From NCBI GenBank assembly GCA_035291645.1, contig DATDRQ010000164.1:1-15195 (forward strand): a stretch of DNA of 15,195 nt, given 5' to 3'. Shown piece by piece: positions 6,239 through 12,912 of the stretch. The position numbers and the translations under genes were made by a program. The notes under the pieces are model-generated. The model did not search any database. It was not told where the DNA came from and saw only the letters and a program-made list of their open reading frames with translations. This stretch comes from DATDRQ01 sp035291645 (GTDB lineage Bacteria > Chloroflexota > Anaerolineae > Anaerolineales > UBA4823). Position 1 is the stretch's first letter, and each line of letters begins with the position of its first letter.

Positions 6239-7138
6239 TCAGTTCAACTCCTGTAACTGGGGTTCAATGCCCAGCCGGTCCAGCAGCTGGTCGAGCTCTG
6301 CATAGGTGAGCTTGCGTCCTTTTCCTGAGACGGCGATCAGGGCGGCTTCGATCATGTTGGTGCCAAACGAGCGCCCTTCGATGGCAGTCGTCGAGGTTAC
6401 CAGGTACTTGACCCCGGCCTGCCGGAAGAGTTCCACGTCTTCCGGGGTGGTGGTATTGGTGGCGATCACCTTGCCAGGAATCCGGTCGGGCATGTGGCGC
6501 TTGACGTAAAGGCAATCCCCGGCGACAACCGCCGCCCATTGGTAGTACTTCTCCCACTTGGGGATGCGCTGTTCCTGCTTTTCACCGGTCGGATAAACCC
6601 ACTCGAAAGGCAGCCGCCCGGCGATCGGCATGATCAGCCGGGCAGCCCGCTTCAAGCCAGCTTCAGAATGCATGGCGATGGGAATACCCAGGCCGAACAT
6701 GAAATCGCCGAAGACGCACTCGTACCCGGCATCCAGAAAAGACTTGGTCATCCCCCAGCGGTCTATCCCCAGGGTGACAAAAGCCTTCTTTTCCTGGATG
6801 TAATCTCCGATCTTCTCCTGGATGAACGGGGCCAGGCGTTTTTCAAGCGTGTTCTTCAAGCCCGCTCCATCTACTACCGGTGTCTTCTCGATGAAACGCA
6901 CCATCTTCTGGACCGAGTAAAGGGGGTACCATTTCTGGTCTACCATCGCACCCAGGTCCGCGCCGCCCACCCCGAAGGCATCGACCTTGCCGTCCAGTTC
7001 TTTGTAGAGCTGGGCGGCTTTCTCCATGTCGCCATCGGTGCCGATGCGCTCGATACAGACCTTCTCCCCCAGCAGATCGACTTCCACCGACTTGTCCCGT
7101 TTCGACGAACCGATGCTGATGCTGACCGCACGTTTCAT
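6239..7138 (-). CDS. Conserved protein of the family often labelled quinate 5-dehydrogenase; true function unproven
   Basis: This is a 299-residue cytoplasmic protein starting MKRAVSISIGSSKRDKSVEV. From memory of database labels, this family is often annotated as quinate 5-dehydrogenase, but I see no clear GxGxxG dinucleotide loop and would not trust the enzyme name. Apparently conserved blocks are DGKVDAFGVGGADLG, VVDGAGLKNTLE, the TLGIDRWGM segment and, near the end, IATNTTTPEDVELFRQAGV followed by EGRSFGTNMIEA. The frame is open further upstream to 7348, but the ATG at 7138 is preferred: AGGGGAG lies 9 bases upstream, and the longer version would run across both promoters and into ilvE. 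It is the first gene of an operon with a nucleotidyltransferase and a PAP2 phosphatase, so a role in making an activated small molecule or glycan/lipid precursor is a reasonable guess only. Confidence 0.7.
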   Translation of the reverse strand: MKRAVSISIGSSKRDKSVEVDLLGEKVCIERIGTDGDMEKAAQLYKELDGKVDAFGVGGADLGAMVDQKWYPLYSVQKMVRFIEKTPVVDGAGLKNTLEKRLAPFIQEKIGDYIQEKKAFVTLGIDRWGMTKSFLDAGYECVFGDFMFGLGIPIAMHSEAGLKRAARLIMPIAGRLPFEWVYPTGEKQEQRIPKWEKYYQWAAVVAGDCLYVKRHMPDRIPGKVIATNTTTPEDVELFRQAGVKYLVTSTTAIEGRSFGTNMIEAALIAVSGKGRKLTYAELDQLLDRLGIEPQLQELN

Positions 7139-7183
7139 AGCGCTGAGCTCCCCTGGAGAAGGATTAGCTGAAATATAATCGCC

Positions 7184-7213
7184 AGTATACACCCAACCTT
7201 CCAAAAAAGAGAA
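7184..7213 (-). promoter_or_regulatory. Weak candidate promoter for the 7138-4921 operon
   Basis: On the minus strand TATACT (7184-7189) is a fair -10, with a poor -35 TTCTCT (7208-7213) 18 bases upstream. An alternative -10 is TATATT just downstream. The -35 overlaps an AT-rich inverted repeat. Confidence 0.3.
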
Positions 7214-7238
7214 TCTTTTTGCGCCTCCCAAGGAGCGC
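7204..7238. promoter_or_regulatory. Two adjacent inverted repeats between divergent promoters
   Basis: The first is AAAAAGA-gaa-TCTTTTT (7204-7220), a perfect 7-bp stem. Next to it is GCGCCTCC-caa-GGAGCGC (7221-7238), a 7-bp stem with one bulged C. They sit between the ilvE promoter and the opposing operon. Neither is followed by a T-tract in the right direction for a terminator, so an operator is the better guess. Confidence 0.4.
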
Positions 7239-7255
7239 ATTAAGCATGCTATCAC

Positions 7256-7283
7256 TTTAAACCGCACGCGGCAGAGGTATAAT
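7256..7283 (+). promoter_or_regulatory. Sigma70-type promoter of ilvE
   Basis: TTTAAA (7256-7261), a 16-base spacer and a perfect -10 TATAAT (7278-7283) lie 51 bases before the GTG start of ilvE. GAGGAG at 7322-7327 is a well-placed ribosome-binding site. Confidence 0.6.
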
Positions 7284-7334
7284 TCCTCTCCAGGAGAGAA
7301 ATCGCCCGATTTCATCCATCCGAGGAGACATCTC

Positions 7335-8282
7335 GTGAACCTTCCCAAGTACGCATATTTTCAGGGCCGGATCGTCCCGTACTCCGAAGCCAAGGTGGGC
7401 GTTCTAACCCACGGTTTCAACTATGGCACGGCCGTTATCGGGGGGTTGCGCGCTTACTGGAATGACAACGAAGAACAGCTTTTCGTCTTCCGCCCCCAGG
7501 ATCACTTCCGGCGCTTCCTCAATTCAACCAAGATCATGCACATGCAGTTCGATCACACGCCCGAGAGCCTGACCCAGCTGGTGGTCGACCTGCTGCGGGC
7601 TGATGATTACCACTGCGACCTGTACATCCGCCCCCTGGCCTATAAAGCCGACGAGCTGATCGGCGTCAAGCTGCACGACCTGCAGGACGAGATCGCCATC
7701 TCTGCGATGCCGTTCGAGCGCTACGTCGCCAACGATACCAACGCCCACGTGACGATCAGCTCCTGGCGGCGGGTGGACGACAACATGATCCCGGCGCGTG
7801 GCAAGATCGCCGGGGCCTACGCCAACTCGGCCTTGATCAAGACCGACGCCGTCAACGCCGGGTTCGACGAGGCGCTGGTGCTCACCCAGGACGGGCACCT
7901 GTCCGAAGGCAGCGCCATGAATATCTTCCTGGTGAAGAACGGGGATCTATTAACCCCGCCGATCACCGATAACATCCTGGAAGGCATCACACGGCGCAGT
8001 GTGATCGAGCTGGCCCGGGAGGAGCTGGGACTCCCCATCGTCGAGCGCTCGATCGACCGCACCGAAGTCTACCTGTGCGACGAGATGTTCATGACCGGGA
8101 CCGCCACCCAGATCGGCGCCATCACGCGCGTCGACTTCCGCCCGATCGGCGAGGGGGTCATGGGACCGATCACCACCCGCCTGCGGGAGCTCTTCCAGGA
8201 GGCGGTGCGCGGCCGGCTCGCCAGGTACCGGCACTGGAACACGCCCGTCTTCATGACCGAACTGGTAACCGCCAGCGATTAA
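7335..8282 (+). CDS. ilvE: Branched-chain amino acid aminotransferase
   Basis: This 315-residue fold-type IV PLP enzyme catalyses the last step of valine, leucine and isoleucine synthesis, moving the amino group between glutamate and the branched-chain 2-oxo acids. It starts at a GTG preceded by GAGGAG. Visible family features are THGFNYGTAVIGGLRAY near the N-terminus, the PLP-binding lysine K157 in ARGKIAGAYANS, E191 in LSEGSAMN (contacts the PLP ring nitrogen), GITRRSVIELA, and DEMFMTGTATQI for phosphate binding. Length and motifs match bacterial IlvE, rather than the related D-amino-acid aminotransferase or aminodeoxychorismate lyase. It is a single-gene unit with its own promoter, divergent from the operon starting at 7138 and convergent with the histidine kinase gene. 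Confidence 0.93.
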   Translation: MNLPKYAYFQGRIVPYSEAKVGVLTHGFNYGTAVIGGLRAYWNDNEEQLFVFRPQDHFRRFLNSTKIMHMQFDHTPESLTQLVVDLLRADDYHCDLYIRPLAYKADELIGVKLHDLQDEIAISAMPFERYVANDTNAHVTISSWRRVDDNMIPARGKIAGAYANSALIKTDAVNAGFDEALVLTQDGHLSEGSAMNIFLVKNGDLLTPPITDNILEGITRRSVIELAREELGLPIVERSIDRTEVYLCDEMFMTGTATQIGAITRVDFRPIGEGVMGPITTRLRELFQEAVRGRLARYRHWNTPVFMTELVTASD

Positions 8283-8430
8283 GTTTGGTCTCGGTTTCAG
8301 GACCACGCGTCAGGATGCGTAGACCTGCGCATCAAAAAAGCGCTAACGGTCAGGATACAGGAATTACGTTGGAGGCCTGCTTTGGAAATAGGATCGCCAA
8401 GAAGCCGAGCCTACCACCGGATTGGCCGGA

Positions 8431-10050
8431 TCAAGAAGGCTGCGTAACCGGGAGCGCCACGGTGAAAGCGGTCCCCTGCCCGGGCCTGCTCTCCACCCGG
8501 ATTTCCCCGCCGTATTTCTTAACTACACGATGGCAGATCGAAAGCCCCAGGCCGGTCCCACTACCGGGGTCTTTCGTCGTATAGAAAGGCTCGAATATCT
8601 GCGCCAGGCGCTCCGCAGGGATGCCCGCACCGTTATCCGCCACCAGGACCTCGACGGTATTTCCCGCCTGGCGCGTTCTCACCCGGATTTCCCCCTGACC
8701 GTCCCGAACAGCGTCGACGGCGTTGACCAGCAGGTTCAACCAGACGCTGTGCAGCTGGTCCGGGCTGGCCCAAAGCACGGGCAAGTCCTGCGCCAGATCG
8801 GGCACTAAACGAATCGAACGTGCGGTGAGCTGGTGTTGGACCATGGAAAATGCCTGGCGCAAGCTATCGTTTACATCGGTCAGGAGCAGCTCGGTCCTGC
8901 TCTGGCGCGAGAGATCGAGCAGCTGTTGGACCACCTGCGCGGCGCGCTGTCCGGCCTGGAGCATCAAGTCCACCATCTCAGACCAGTCCCGATCCTGCCC
9001 GGCCAGGCTGCGCTGCAACAGCTGGGCGTTGGCGATGATAGCCGTCAGCGGGTTGTTGATCTCATGGGCGACGCCGGCGGCCAGCTGCCCGACGACAGCC
9101 AGCTTCTCGGATTGGGCCAGGGAGGCCTCCAGGCGGCGTCGTTCGGTCACGTCTTCCTCGAAAACGATCGCCTGCCCAACCTGACCGGACCCGGTTTGGA
9201 CCGGGAAGGTGGCGATCTCCAGAACGGCAACCCGATCGCCTGAATGAGCTCTCTTCGTAATCCGGCGCGAATAGCGACCGGCTGCCAGGCTCTCTCCAAC
9301 CAGGCAGTCCGGGCAAGGGGAGGCGCGATCGAAGAGCGCTTCGAAGCAGCGCCGGCCGACCAGGCGCTGCGGTTTCTGCCCGGCGAGGCCCGCCCGGGAT
9401 CGGTTGACCGCCAGCAAGGTATAGTTTGCGCCAACGATATACATGGAGGTCGGCGTGTTATCGAAGAGCGCCCGCAAGGTGTCACGCGAGTTGAGCAGCT
9501 CGGCGCGGCGACGTTCGAGCTCGGCGCAGGCTTCTCTGGAGCGGCGCAGCTGGCGGGCCTGGTCACGCTGGCCTGCGATGCCCGCGCCTAATGCACCCAG
9601 CAGTTCTTCCATCCCATAATAATCGGGCGTCCGGGTCCAGAGCAGGAGGACGGCGCGCGCCCGGATCTCAGCGGGGAACGGCAAGCAGACCATCGAGCCA
9701 GGATCGCCTGCTACCCACACAACCTGTCCGGAAAGCGAAGCCTTATTGGCAGCCTCCAGCCAGGATTGTTCCTGTAAGCCCGGCCCCCCATGACCGGCCG
9801 GGGTACCCCACAGCTCCGGAACGGCCCCCTCTTCACCAGGCCAGTACAGGGCGGCGGAGCAGGCATCGAACAGGCGGGCCAGCTCCCCGCATAACCACTC
9901 CTGGGTCCCGGCAGAGGCCAGGTCTTTGCCGGGCAGCTGACCCAGCAGGCGGGCGGCGGCTAGCGCGTGCTGCTCGAGATTGGTGAGAGGCATGAGTCCG
10001 AGCGATGAAACAGAAGGATCCCCTTGTAGCTCAGGATAATGGTCCCGCAT
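8431..10050 (-). CDS. Soluble PAS-domain sensor histidine kinase
   Basis: This 539-residue protein has no membrane segment. An N-terminal region (about 45-165) looks GAF-like, then a short coiled coil (165-190), a PAS domain (about 190-305), HisKA with phospho-accepting H329 in GVAHEINNPLTAI, and HATPase_c with N443 (NLLVNA), the G1 box DNGAGIP (472-478) and the G2 box GTGLGL (498-503). All kinase boxes are present, so it should be active. The PAS domain contains C235, C246 and C249 (PCPDC), a cysteine cluster that could bind metal or sense redox state. The ATG overlaps the end of the response regulator gene by 20 bases, so the pair is translationally coupled and most likely cognate. The input signal is unknown. 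Confidence 0.9.
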   Translation of the reverse strand: MRDHYPELQGDPSVSSLGLMPLTNLEQHALAAARLLGQLPGKDLASAGTQEWLCGELARLFDACSAALYWPGEEGAVPELWGTPAGHGGPGLQEQSWLEAANKASLSGQVVWVAGDPGSMVCLPFPAEIRARAVLLLWTRTPDYYGMEELLGALGAGIAGQRDQARQLRRSREACAELERRRAELLNSRDTLRALFDNTPTSMYIVGANYTLLAVNRSRAGLAGQKPQRLVGRRCFEALFDRASPCPDCLVGESLAAGRYSRRITKRAHSGDRVAVLEIATFPVQTGSGQVGQAIVFEEDVTERRRLEASLAQSEKLAVVGQLAAGVAHEINNPLTAIIANAQLLQRSLAGQDRDWSEMVDLMLQAGQRAAQVVQQLLDLSRQSRTELLLTDVNDSLRQAFSMVQHQLTARSIRLVPDLAQDLPVLWASPDQLHSVWLNLLVNAVDAVRDGQGEIRVRTRQAGNTVEVLVADNGAGIPAERLAQIFEPFYTTKDPGSGTGLGLSICHRVVKKYGGEIRVESRPGQGTAFTVALPVTQPS

Positions 10051-10855
10051 TCAGCTCGCCCACCGTGTAGCCGAAGCCGGACACCGTGCGGATGAACTCC
10101 GGCGTCTGGGGATTCGACTCGACGCGCGCCCGCAGGTTCTTGATGTGCACGCGCACCAGATCGGGGCTGCCGGCATCGATCGGGTAATCCCACACTTCGT
10201 CCAGCAGGCGGGCGGGGGAATAGATCTGGCCCGGATGGCTCATCAAGTGGTAAACCAGATCATACTGGACGGGAGTCAGGCGCACCCGGCCGCGCTGCGG
10301 GGTGTGCAGCTCGAAGGATTGGGTATCCAGCACGTAATCTCCGACCACCAGGATCTGGCTGGAGGCCTGAGCGGCATACGCCCGGTTCCCGGATTGGATT
10401 TGCTGCAATGCGCGGCGAGCGGAAGGGGATAGATCGTCTTCGACTCCCAGCGGGTTGGGACGAGCAGAATCGAACTGGCGCTGCGTCCGGCGCAGGATAG
10501 CCCGCACTCTCAGGATGAGCTCATCGAGGTTGAAGGGCTTGGTGAGAAAATCGTCGGCCCCGGCGATGAAACCGGCGATGCGATCCTCGTCCTTGATCTT
10601 GGCGGTTAAAAACAAGACCGGCACATCTTTCAGCTGGGGATCGGCGCGCATCTGGCGGCAGACGGCATACCCGTCTATCCCCGGCATGACGATATCGAGG
10701 ATGACCAGGTCCGGGGGGCGTTTGTGCGCCAGCTTCAGACCATCCTCCCCATTGTTGGCGCCGGCCAGCTTGAAATCCTCGCTGCGTAAGCTGCGCTCGA
10801 TCGTCCGTGAGACCATCTCGTCGTCTTCAATGATAAGGATATATGACGATTTCAT
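10031..10855 (-). CDS. OmpR/PhoB-type response regulator
   Basis: This 274-residue protein begins with a receiver domain: acidic pocket E10-D11-D12, phospho-acceptor D54 in LVILDIVMPG, T84 and K106 (LTKPF). A C-terminal winged-helix DNA-binding domain (about 169-270) includes LTPVQYDLVYHLMSHPG and the VHIKNLRARVE recognition region, ending RTVSGFGYTVGE. The ATG at 10855 is chosen because GAGGAGGGG precedes it and receiver strand 1 starts right after. The frame stays open to 10951, but that extension is low quality and crosses the likely promoter. The linker between domains is about 44 residues, longer than usual. The gene is co-transcribed with the PAS kinase, which should phosphorylate it. 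Confidence 0.93.
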   Translation of the reverse strand: MKSSYILIIEDDEMVSRTIERSLRSEDFKLAGANNGEDGLKLAHKRPPDLVILDIVMPGIDGYAVCRQMRADPQLKDVPVLFLTAKIKDEDRIAGFIAGADDFLTKPFNLDELILRVRAILRRTQRQFDSARPNPLGVEDDLSPSARRALQQIQSGNRAYAAQASSQILVVGDYVLDTQSFELHTPQRGRVRLTPVQYDLVYHLMSHPGQIYSPARLLDEVWDYPIDAGSPDLVRVHIKNLRARVESNPQTPEFIRTVSGFGYTVGELNAGPLS

Positions 10856-10902
10856 ACCCCTCCTCGAGTAGTGCATCACCGGTAGGAGCGTACTTTGCGC
10901 GC

Positions 10903-10911
10903 ATTGTACCA
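10903..10911 (-). promoter_or_regulatory. Extended -10 promoter of the response regulator/kinase operon
   Basis: On the minus strand TGG-TACAAT is an extended -10 element (TGn plus a hexamer with one mismatch), about 48 bases before the ATG at 10855. The -35 region (GATTTT at a 17-base spacing) is weak, as is common for extended -10 promoters. Confidence 0.5.
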
Positions 10912-11053
10912 TGCACCCGGCGCGTAAAATCGCCGTGAAGCTTTCAATCACCGAACAATCTTGTTAGATCGTGGAAATGGGAATAGCTGAGGGATCGGCT
11001 CGGTTCAGTCCATCATCAATCCATGTTCTATCGAGAGGAGGATGGGAACGAAG

Positions 11054-11082
11054 CCCCTCTCAGGTCAAACTGAGAGCAGGGG
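11054..11082 (-). terminator. Terminator-like hairpin after the membrane-protein gene
   Basis: CTCTCAG (11057-11063) and CTGAGAG (11070-11076) form a perfect 7-bp stem with a 6-base loop. It is extended by a G/C-rich lower stem past a 2-base bulge, and starts 10 bases after the stop at 11092. The tail on the minus strand (CTTCGTT) is poor in T, so it may be a weak or Rho-assisted terminator. The rest of the 236-base gap (10856-11091) shows only the promoter at 10903. Confidence 0.45.
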
Positions 11083-11091
11083 GAGGTTGAT

Positions 11092-11475
11092 CTAAATTTG
11101 GGTGAGAAATGGCATCAGCAGGCCGAAATCGAGGGCGACCAGCCAGTTCATCACGGTCTTTTCGCCGGGCATGGGCGTCCGGCTTACCCACGCCAGGATG
11201 GTGAACAGGGTTGCCGCTCCCAGTGCGATCCCCATGAAGAGAGGCGGGTTGCCGAGCCAGCGGAAGATCAGTCCTGACAGGATTCCAAGCAGGAACGGCG
11301 CCAGCGCAAGCGCCCCGAACATCAAGATGAACCACTGGTTGGTAGTCATATCCCCCGCTTCGGGGCTTTCAGTTTGAAGTACCTGCACCAGCGCCCGGCC
11401 GCGCAGGAGCATGTAGAGTATCCCAAGCAGAGACAGGGGAATGGCCGCAAGAATTCCCGCTAAGACAGGATTCAT
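11092..11475 (-). CDS. Small four-helix membrane protein, function unknown
   Basis: This 127-residue protein has four predicted membrane helices: about 4-24, 48-71, 78-97 and 108-124. Positively charged residues (RGR at 25-27) follow the first helix. I do not recognise a family. Its ATG overlaps the stop of the TetR gene (ATGA) and is preceded by an almost ideal Shine-Dalgarno sequence inside the TetR coding end, so it should be strongly translated from the same mRNA. The context suggests it is the target of the TetR regulator, perhaps in envelope stress or export, but it is too short to be a complete transporter unless it forms oligomers. Confidence 0.75.
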   Translation of the reverse strand: MNPVLAGILAAIPLSLLGILYMLLRGRALVQVLQTESPEAGDMTTNQWFILMFGALALAPFLLGILSGLIFRWLGNPPLFMGIALGAATLFTILAWVSRTPMPGEKTVMNWLVALDFGLLMPFLTQI

Positions 11476-12101
11476 CGATCACCTCCTTGAGCTGGCCCGC
11501 TCCCCAGCAGTCTTAAGATGGCTTGATGGATGGCTTCCGGCGGGACCAGGTCAGTCCAGTCCCGGTTATAAGTCATCCACAACCCATTAAAGAAAGAGAA
11601 AAAGAATACGACCAGCAGATCAGGATCCAGGTCAAGAATAGCACCCTCCGCCTGCGCTTCAGAAAAGATGGCAGACAGGTGCTGGTGGTAGTGCTTGCCG
11701 ATCTCCAGTGTGTCGAAACCTAACCGACTCAGCAAGGGGACTCCGCCGTGGCCGAGCAAGGATAGAAAGATCGTTGTAAACTCTCCTTGCTGCCGCCCGA
11801 ACTCCACAAAGCCCTCGATCAGGTGATCGATGCGGGCGCGCCCGTTCCCGGAGTACTGCCTGGCCTCCACCAGGACCGCCTCGATGCCCGCGAAGCCCTG
11901 ATCCAGGACTGCCTGGAGCAAGGCTTCCTTCGAAGGAAAGTACCAGTACAGGTTTCCCTGGCTCATGCCAGCCGCCTGAGCGATATCCGAGATCTTCGAG
12001 TTGAAGTAGCCTTGCCCGGCGAATACCTGGCGGGCAGCAGAGAGTAGTTTTTGGCGGCTTTCAGCCCGCATTTGTTCGCCGGCTTGTTTACTTCTAACCA
12101 T
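11472..12101 (-). CDS. TetR/AcrR-family transcriptional regulator
   Basis: This is a 209-residue repressor of typical TetR length. The N-terminal helix-turn-helix (about 14-60) reads RQKLLSAARQVFAGQGYF, then SKISDIAQAAGMSQGNLYWYFPSKEALL, the classic family signature. The C-terminal part is helical with many aromatic residues (VVFFFSFFNGLWMTY), fitting a hydrophobic ligand pocket; the ligand is unknown. The frame extends to a GTG at 12134, but the predicted transcription start lies at about that base, so the ATG at 12101 with GGAGG just upstream is the likely start. It heads a two-gene operon with the membrane protein, and a palindrome in its own promoter points to autorepression. Confidence 0.93.
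   Translation of the reverse strand: MVRSKQAGEQMRAESRQKLLSAARQVFAGQGYFNSKISDIAQAAGMSQGNLYWYFPSKEALLQAVLDQGFAGIEAVLVEARQYSGNGRARIDHLIEGFVEFGRQQGEFTTIFLSLLGHGGVPLLSRLGFDTLEIGKHYHQHLSAIFSEAQAEGAILDLDPDLLVVFFFSFFNGLWMTYNRDWTDLVPPEAIHQAILRLLGSGPAQGGDR
11478..11488 (-). promoter_or_regulatory. Near-ideal Shine-Dalgarno for the membrane-protein gene
   Basis: AAGGAGGTGAT on the minus strand matches the 16S rRNA tail almost completely. The AGGAGG core is 6 bases before the ATG at 11475, and the site lies within the last codons of the TetR gene. This suggests the membrane protein is made in excess over the repressor. Confidence 0.7.
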
Positions 12102-12139
12102 TCTGCCTCCATGACTGTTTTTCCACTGGTTCACCTGTC

Positions 12140-12168
12140 ATTTTATCATTGAATGAATATTTAGTCAA
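12140..12168 (-). promoter_or_regulatory. Strong sigma70-type promoter of the TetR operon
   Basis: TTGACT (-35, 12163-12168), a 17-base spacer and TAAAAT (-10, 12140-12145) lie on the minus strand; each hexamer differs from consensus at one position. The predicted start is near 12133, leaving a leader of about 32 bases to the ATG at 12101. Confidence 0.75.
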
Positions 12169-12171
12169 TGA
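12146..12171. promoter_or_regulatory. 26-bp palindrome, probable TetR operator
   Basis: The arms TCATTGA and TCAATGA flank a centre containing the self-complementary AATATT; 22 of the 26 positions are symmetric. The palindrome covers the -35 and spacer of the TetR promoter and abuts the -10. It resembles TGACTnnnnnAGTCA-type operators of TetR proteins, so bound repressor would exclude RNA polymerase. Confidence 0.7.
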
Positions 12172-12275
12172 AAATCTTTTATAGTTAAAACTGGACCTCC
12201 TGAAGTGCACCATTTAGCCGGGATTGGTTCGATTAATTTGTTTTAAGACGCGAACGGTTGATTGCGAAGTCGGTT

Positions 12276-12281
12276 TATAAT
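12276..12281 (+). promoter_or_regulatory. Probable -10 element for the DUF3105 operon
   Basis: A perfect TATAAT sits 42 bases before the ATG at 12324. No good -35 lies at 16-18 bases (TTGATT at 12258 is only 12 bases away), so an activator may be needed. GAGGAG at 12313-12318 is the ribosome-binding site. Confidence 0.45.
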
Positions 12282-12323
12282 GGTGGTATTCTTGTCCAAT
12301 TTTTCCCCTGTTGAGGAGCAATT

Positions 12324-12908
12324 ATGAAGTCCAAACGCCTATCCGCGCGGGAGAAACGCCGGCAAAAGCAGAAATTTTCCCGCATTGGCTGGGGGATCGC
12401 AGCGATCGCCCTGCTGGCAACCGTAAGTTACGCCCTGTGGGTGGCTTTCCGCCCGGCAACTGGCGAATCAGTTCCGGTCATGGCAGATACCTCGCACGTC
12501 CCGGAGGGGACCGATCCCGGACCTTTCAACAGCGACCCGCCCACCTCCGGGCCGCATTATGAGGAGAATTTGCCGGCCGGTTTTTACGACGAAGAAGATC
12601 TACCCGGTCTGGGGGAGTATCCGCAGGGTCAATTGGTACACAGCCTGGAGCACGGTTACGTGATCTTCTGGTACAACTGTGACCTGCTCGATGACCAGGG
12701 CTGCCAATCTCTAAATAACCAGATCCAGGGAGTGATGGATCAGGCAGACAACCTCAAGGTGATCGCATTCCCCTGGAAATCGATCGACGCGCCGGTCGTC
12801 CTGACCTCCTGGGGCAAGCTGCAGCGGTTTGCATCGTTCGACCCGGACCAGGCGTTGAGCTTTGTCGAAAGCAACCGCAACCGATCGCCGGAGCCGAACG
12901 CGCCATAG
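12324..12908 (+). CDS. Membrane-anchored DUF3105 protein
   Basis: This 194-residue protein has a strongly basic N-terminus, one membrane helix (about 21-42) and an extracytoplasmic domain. The domain shows the DUF3105 hallmarks: HVPEGTDPGPFNSDPPTSGPHY (58-79), an AGFYDE segment, then YPQGQLVHSLEHGYVIFWYN (99-118). H78, H106 and H110 are candidate metal ligands, and C119 with C127 could form a disulfide; both points are inference. DUF3105 has no established function that I know of. The gene is followed after 4 bases by a response regulator and then a membrane kinase, so it may be an accessory sensor for that two-component system or simply lead the operon. Confidence 0.88.
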   Translation: MKSKRLSAREKRRQKQKFSRIGWGIAAIALLATVSYALWVAFRPATGESVPVMADTSHVPEGTDPGPFNSDPPTSGPHYEENLPAGFYDEEDLPGLGEYPQGQLVHSLEHGYVIFWYNCDLLDDQGCQSLNNQIQGVMDQADNLKVIAFPWKSIDAPVVLTSWGKLQRFASFDPDQALSFVESNRNRSPEPNAP

Positions 12909-12912
12909 TCCG

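Noticed and set aside
7139..7348. 70-residue N-terminal extension of the quinate-dehydrogenase-like protein
   Set aside because: The extension crosses the intergenic promoters and overlaps the start of ilvE. A good ribosome site precedes the internal ATG at 7138.
8314..8345. Hairpin GATGCG/CGCATC with a run of A after ilvE, and the T-run on the other strand
   Set aside because: On the plus strand the hairpin is followed by A, not T. On the minus strand the T-run precedes the hairpin and has no stem before it. It is therefore not a standard terminator for either gene.
10856..10951. 32-residue N-terminal extension of the OmpR-type regulator
   Set aside because: It crosses the likely extended -10 promoter, and the receiver domain begins immediately after the ATG at 10855, which has a strong ribosome site.
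12102..12134. GTG start for the TetR gene, adding 11 residues
   Set aside because: The predicted transcription start falls at about 12133, so the GTG would lie at the very end of the mRNA. The ATG at 12101 has GGAGG just upstream.
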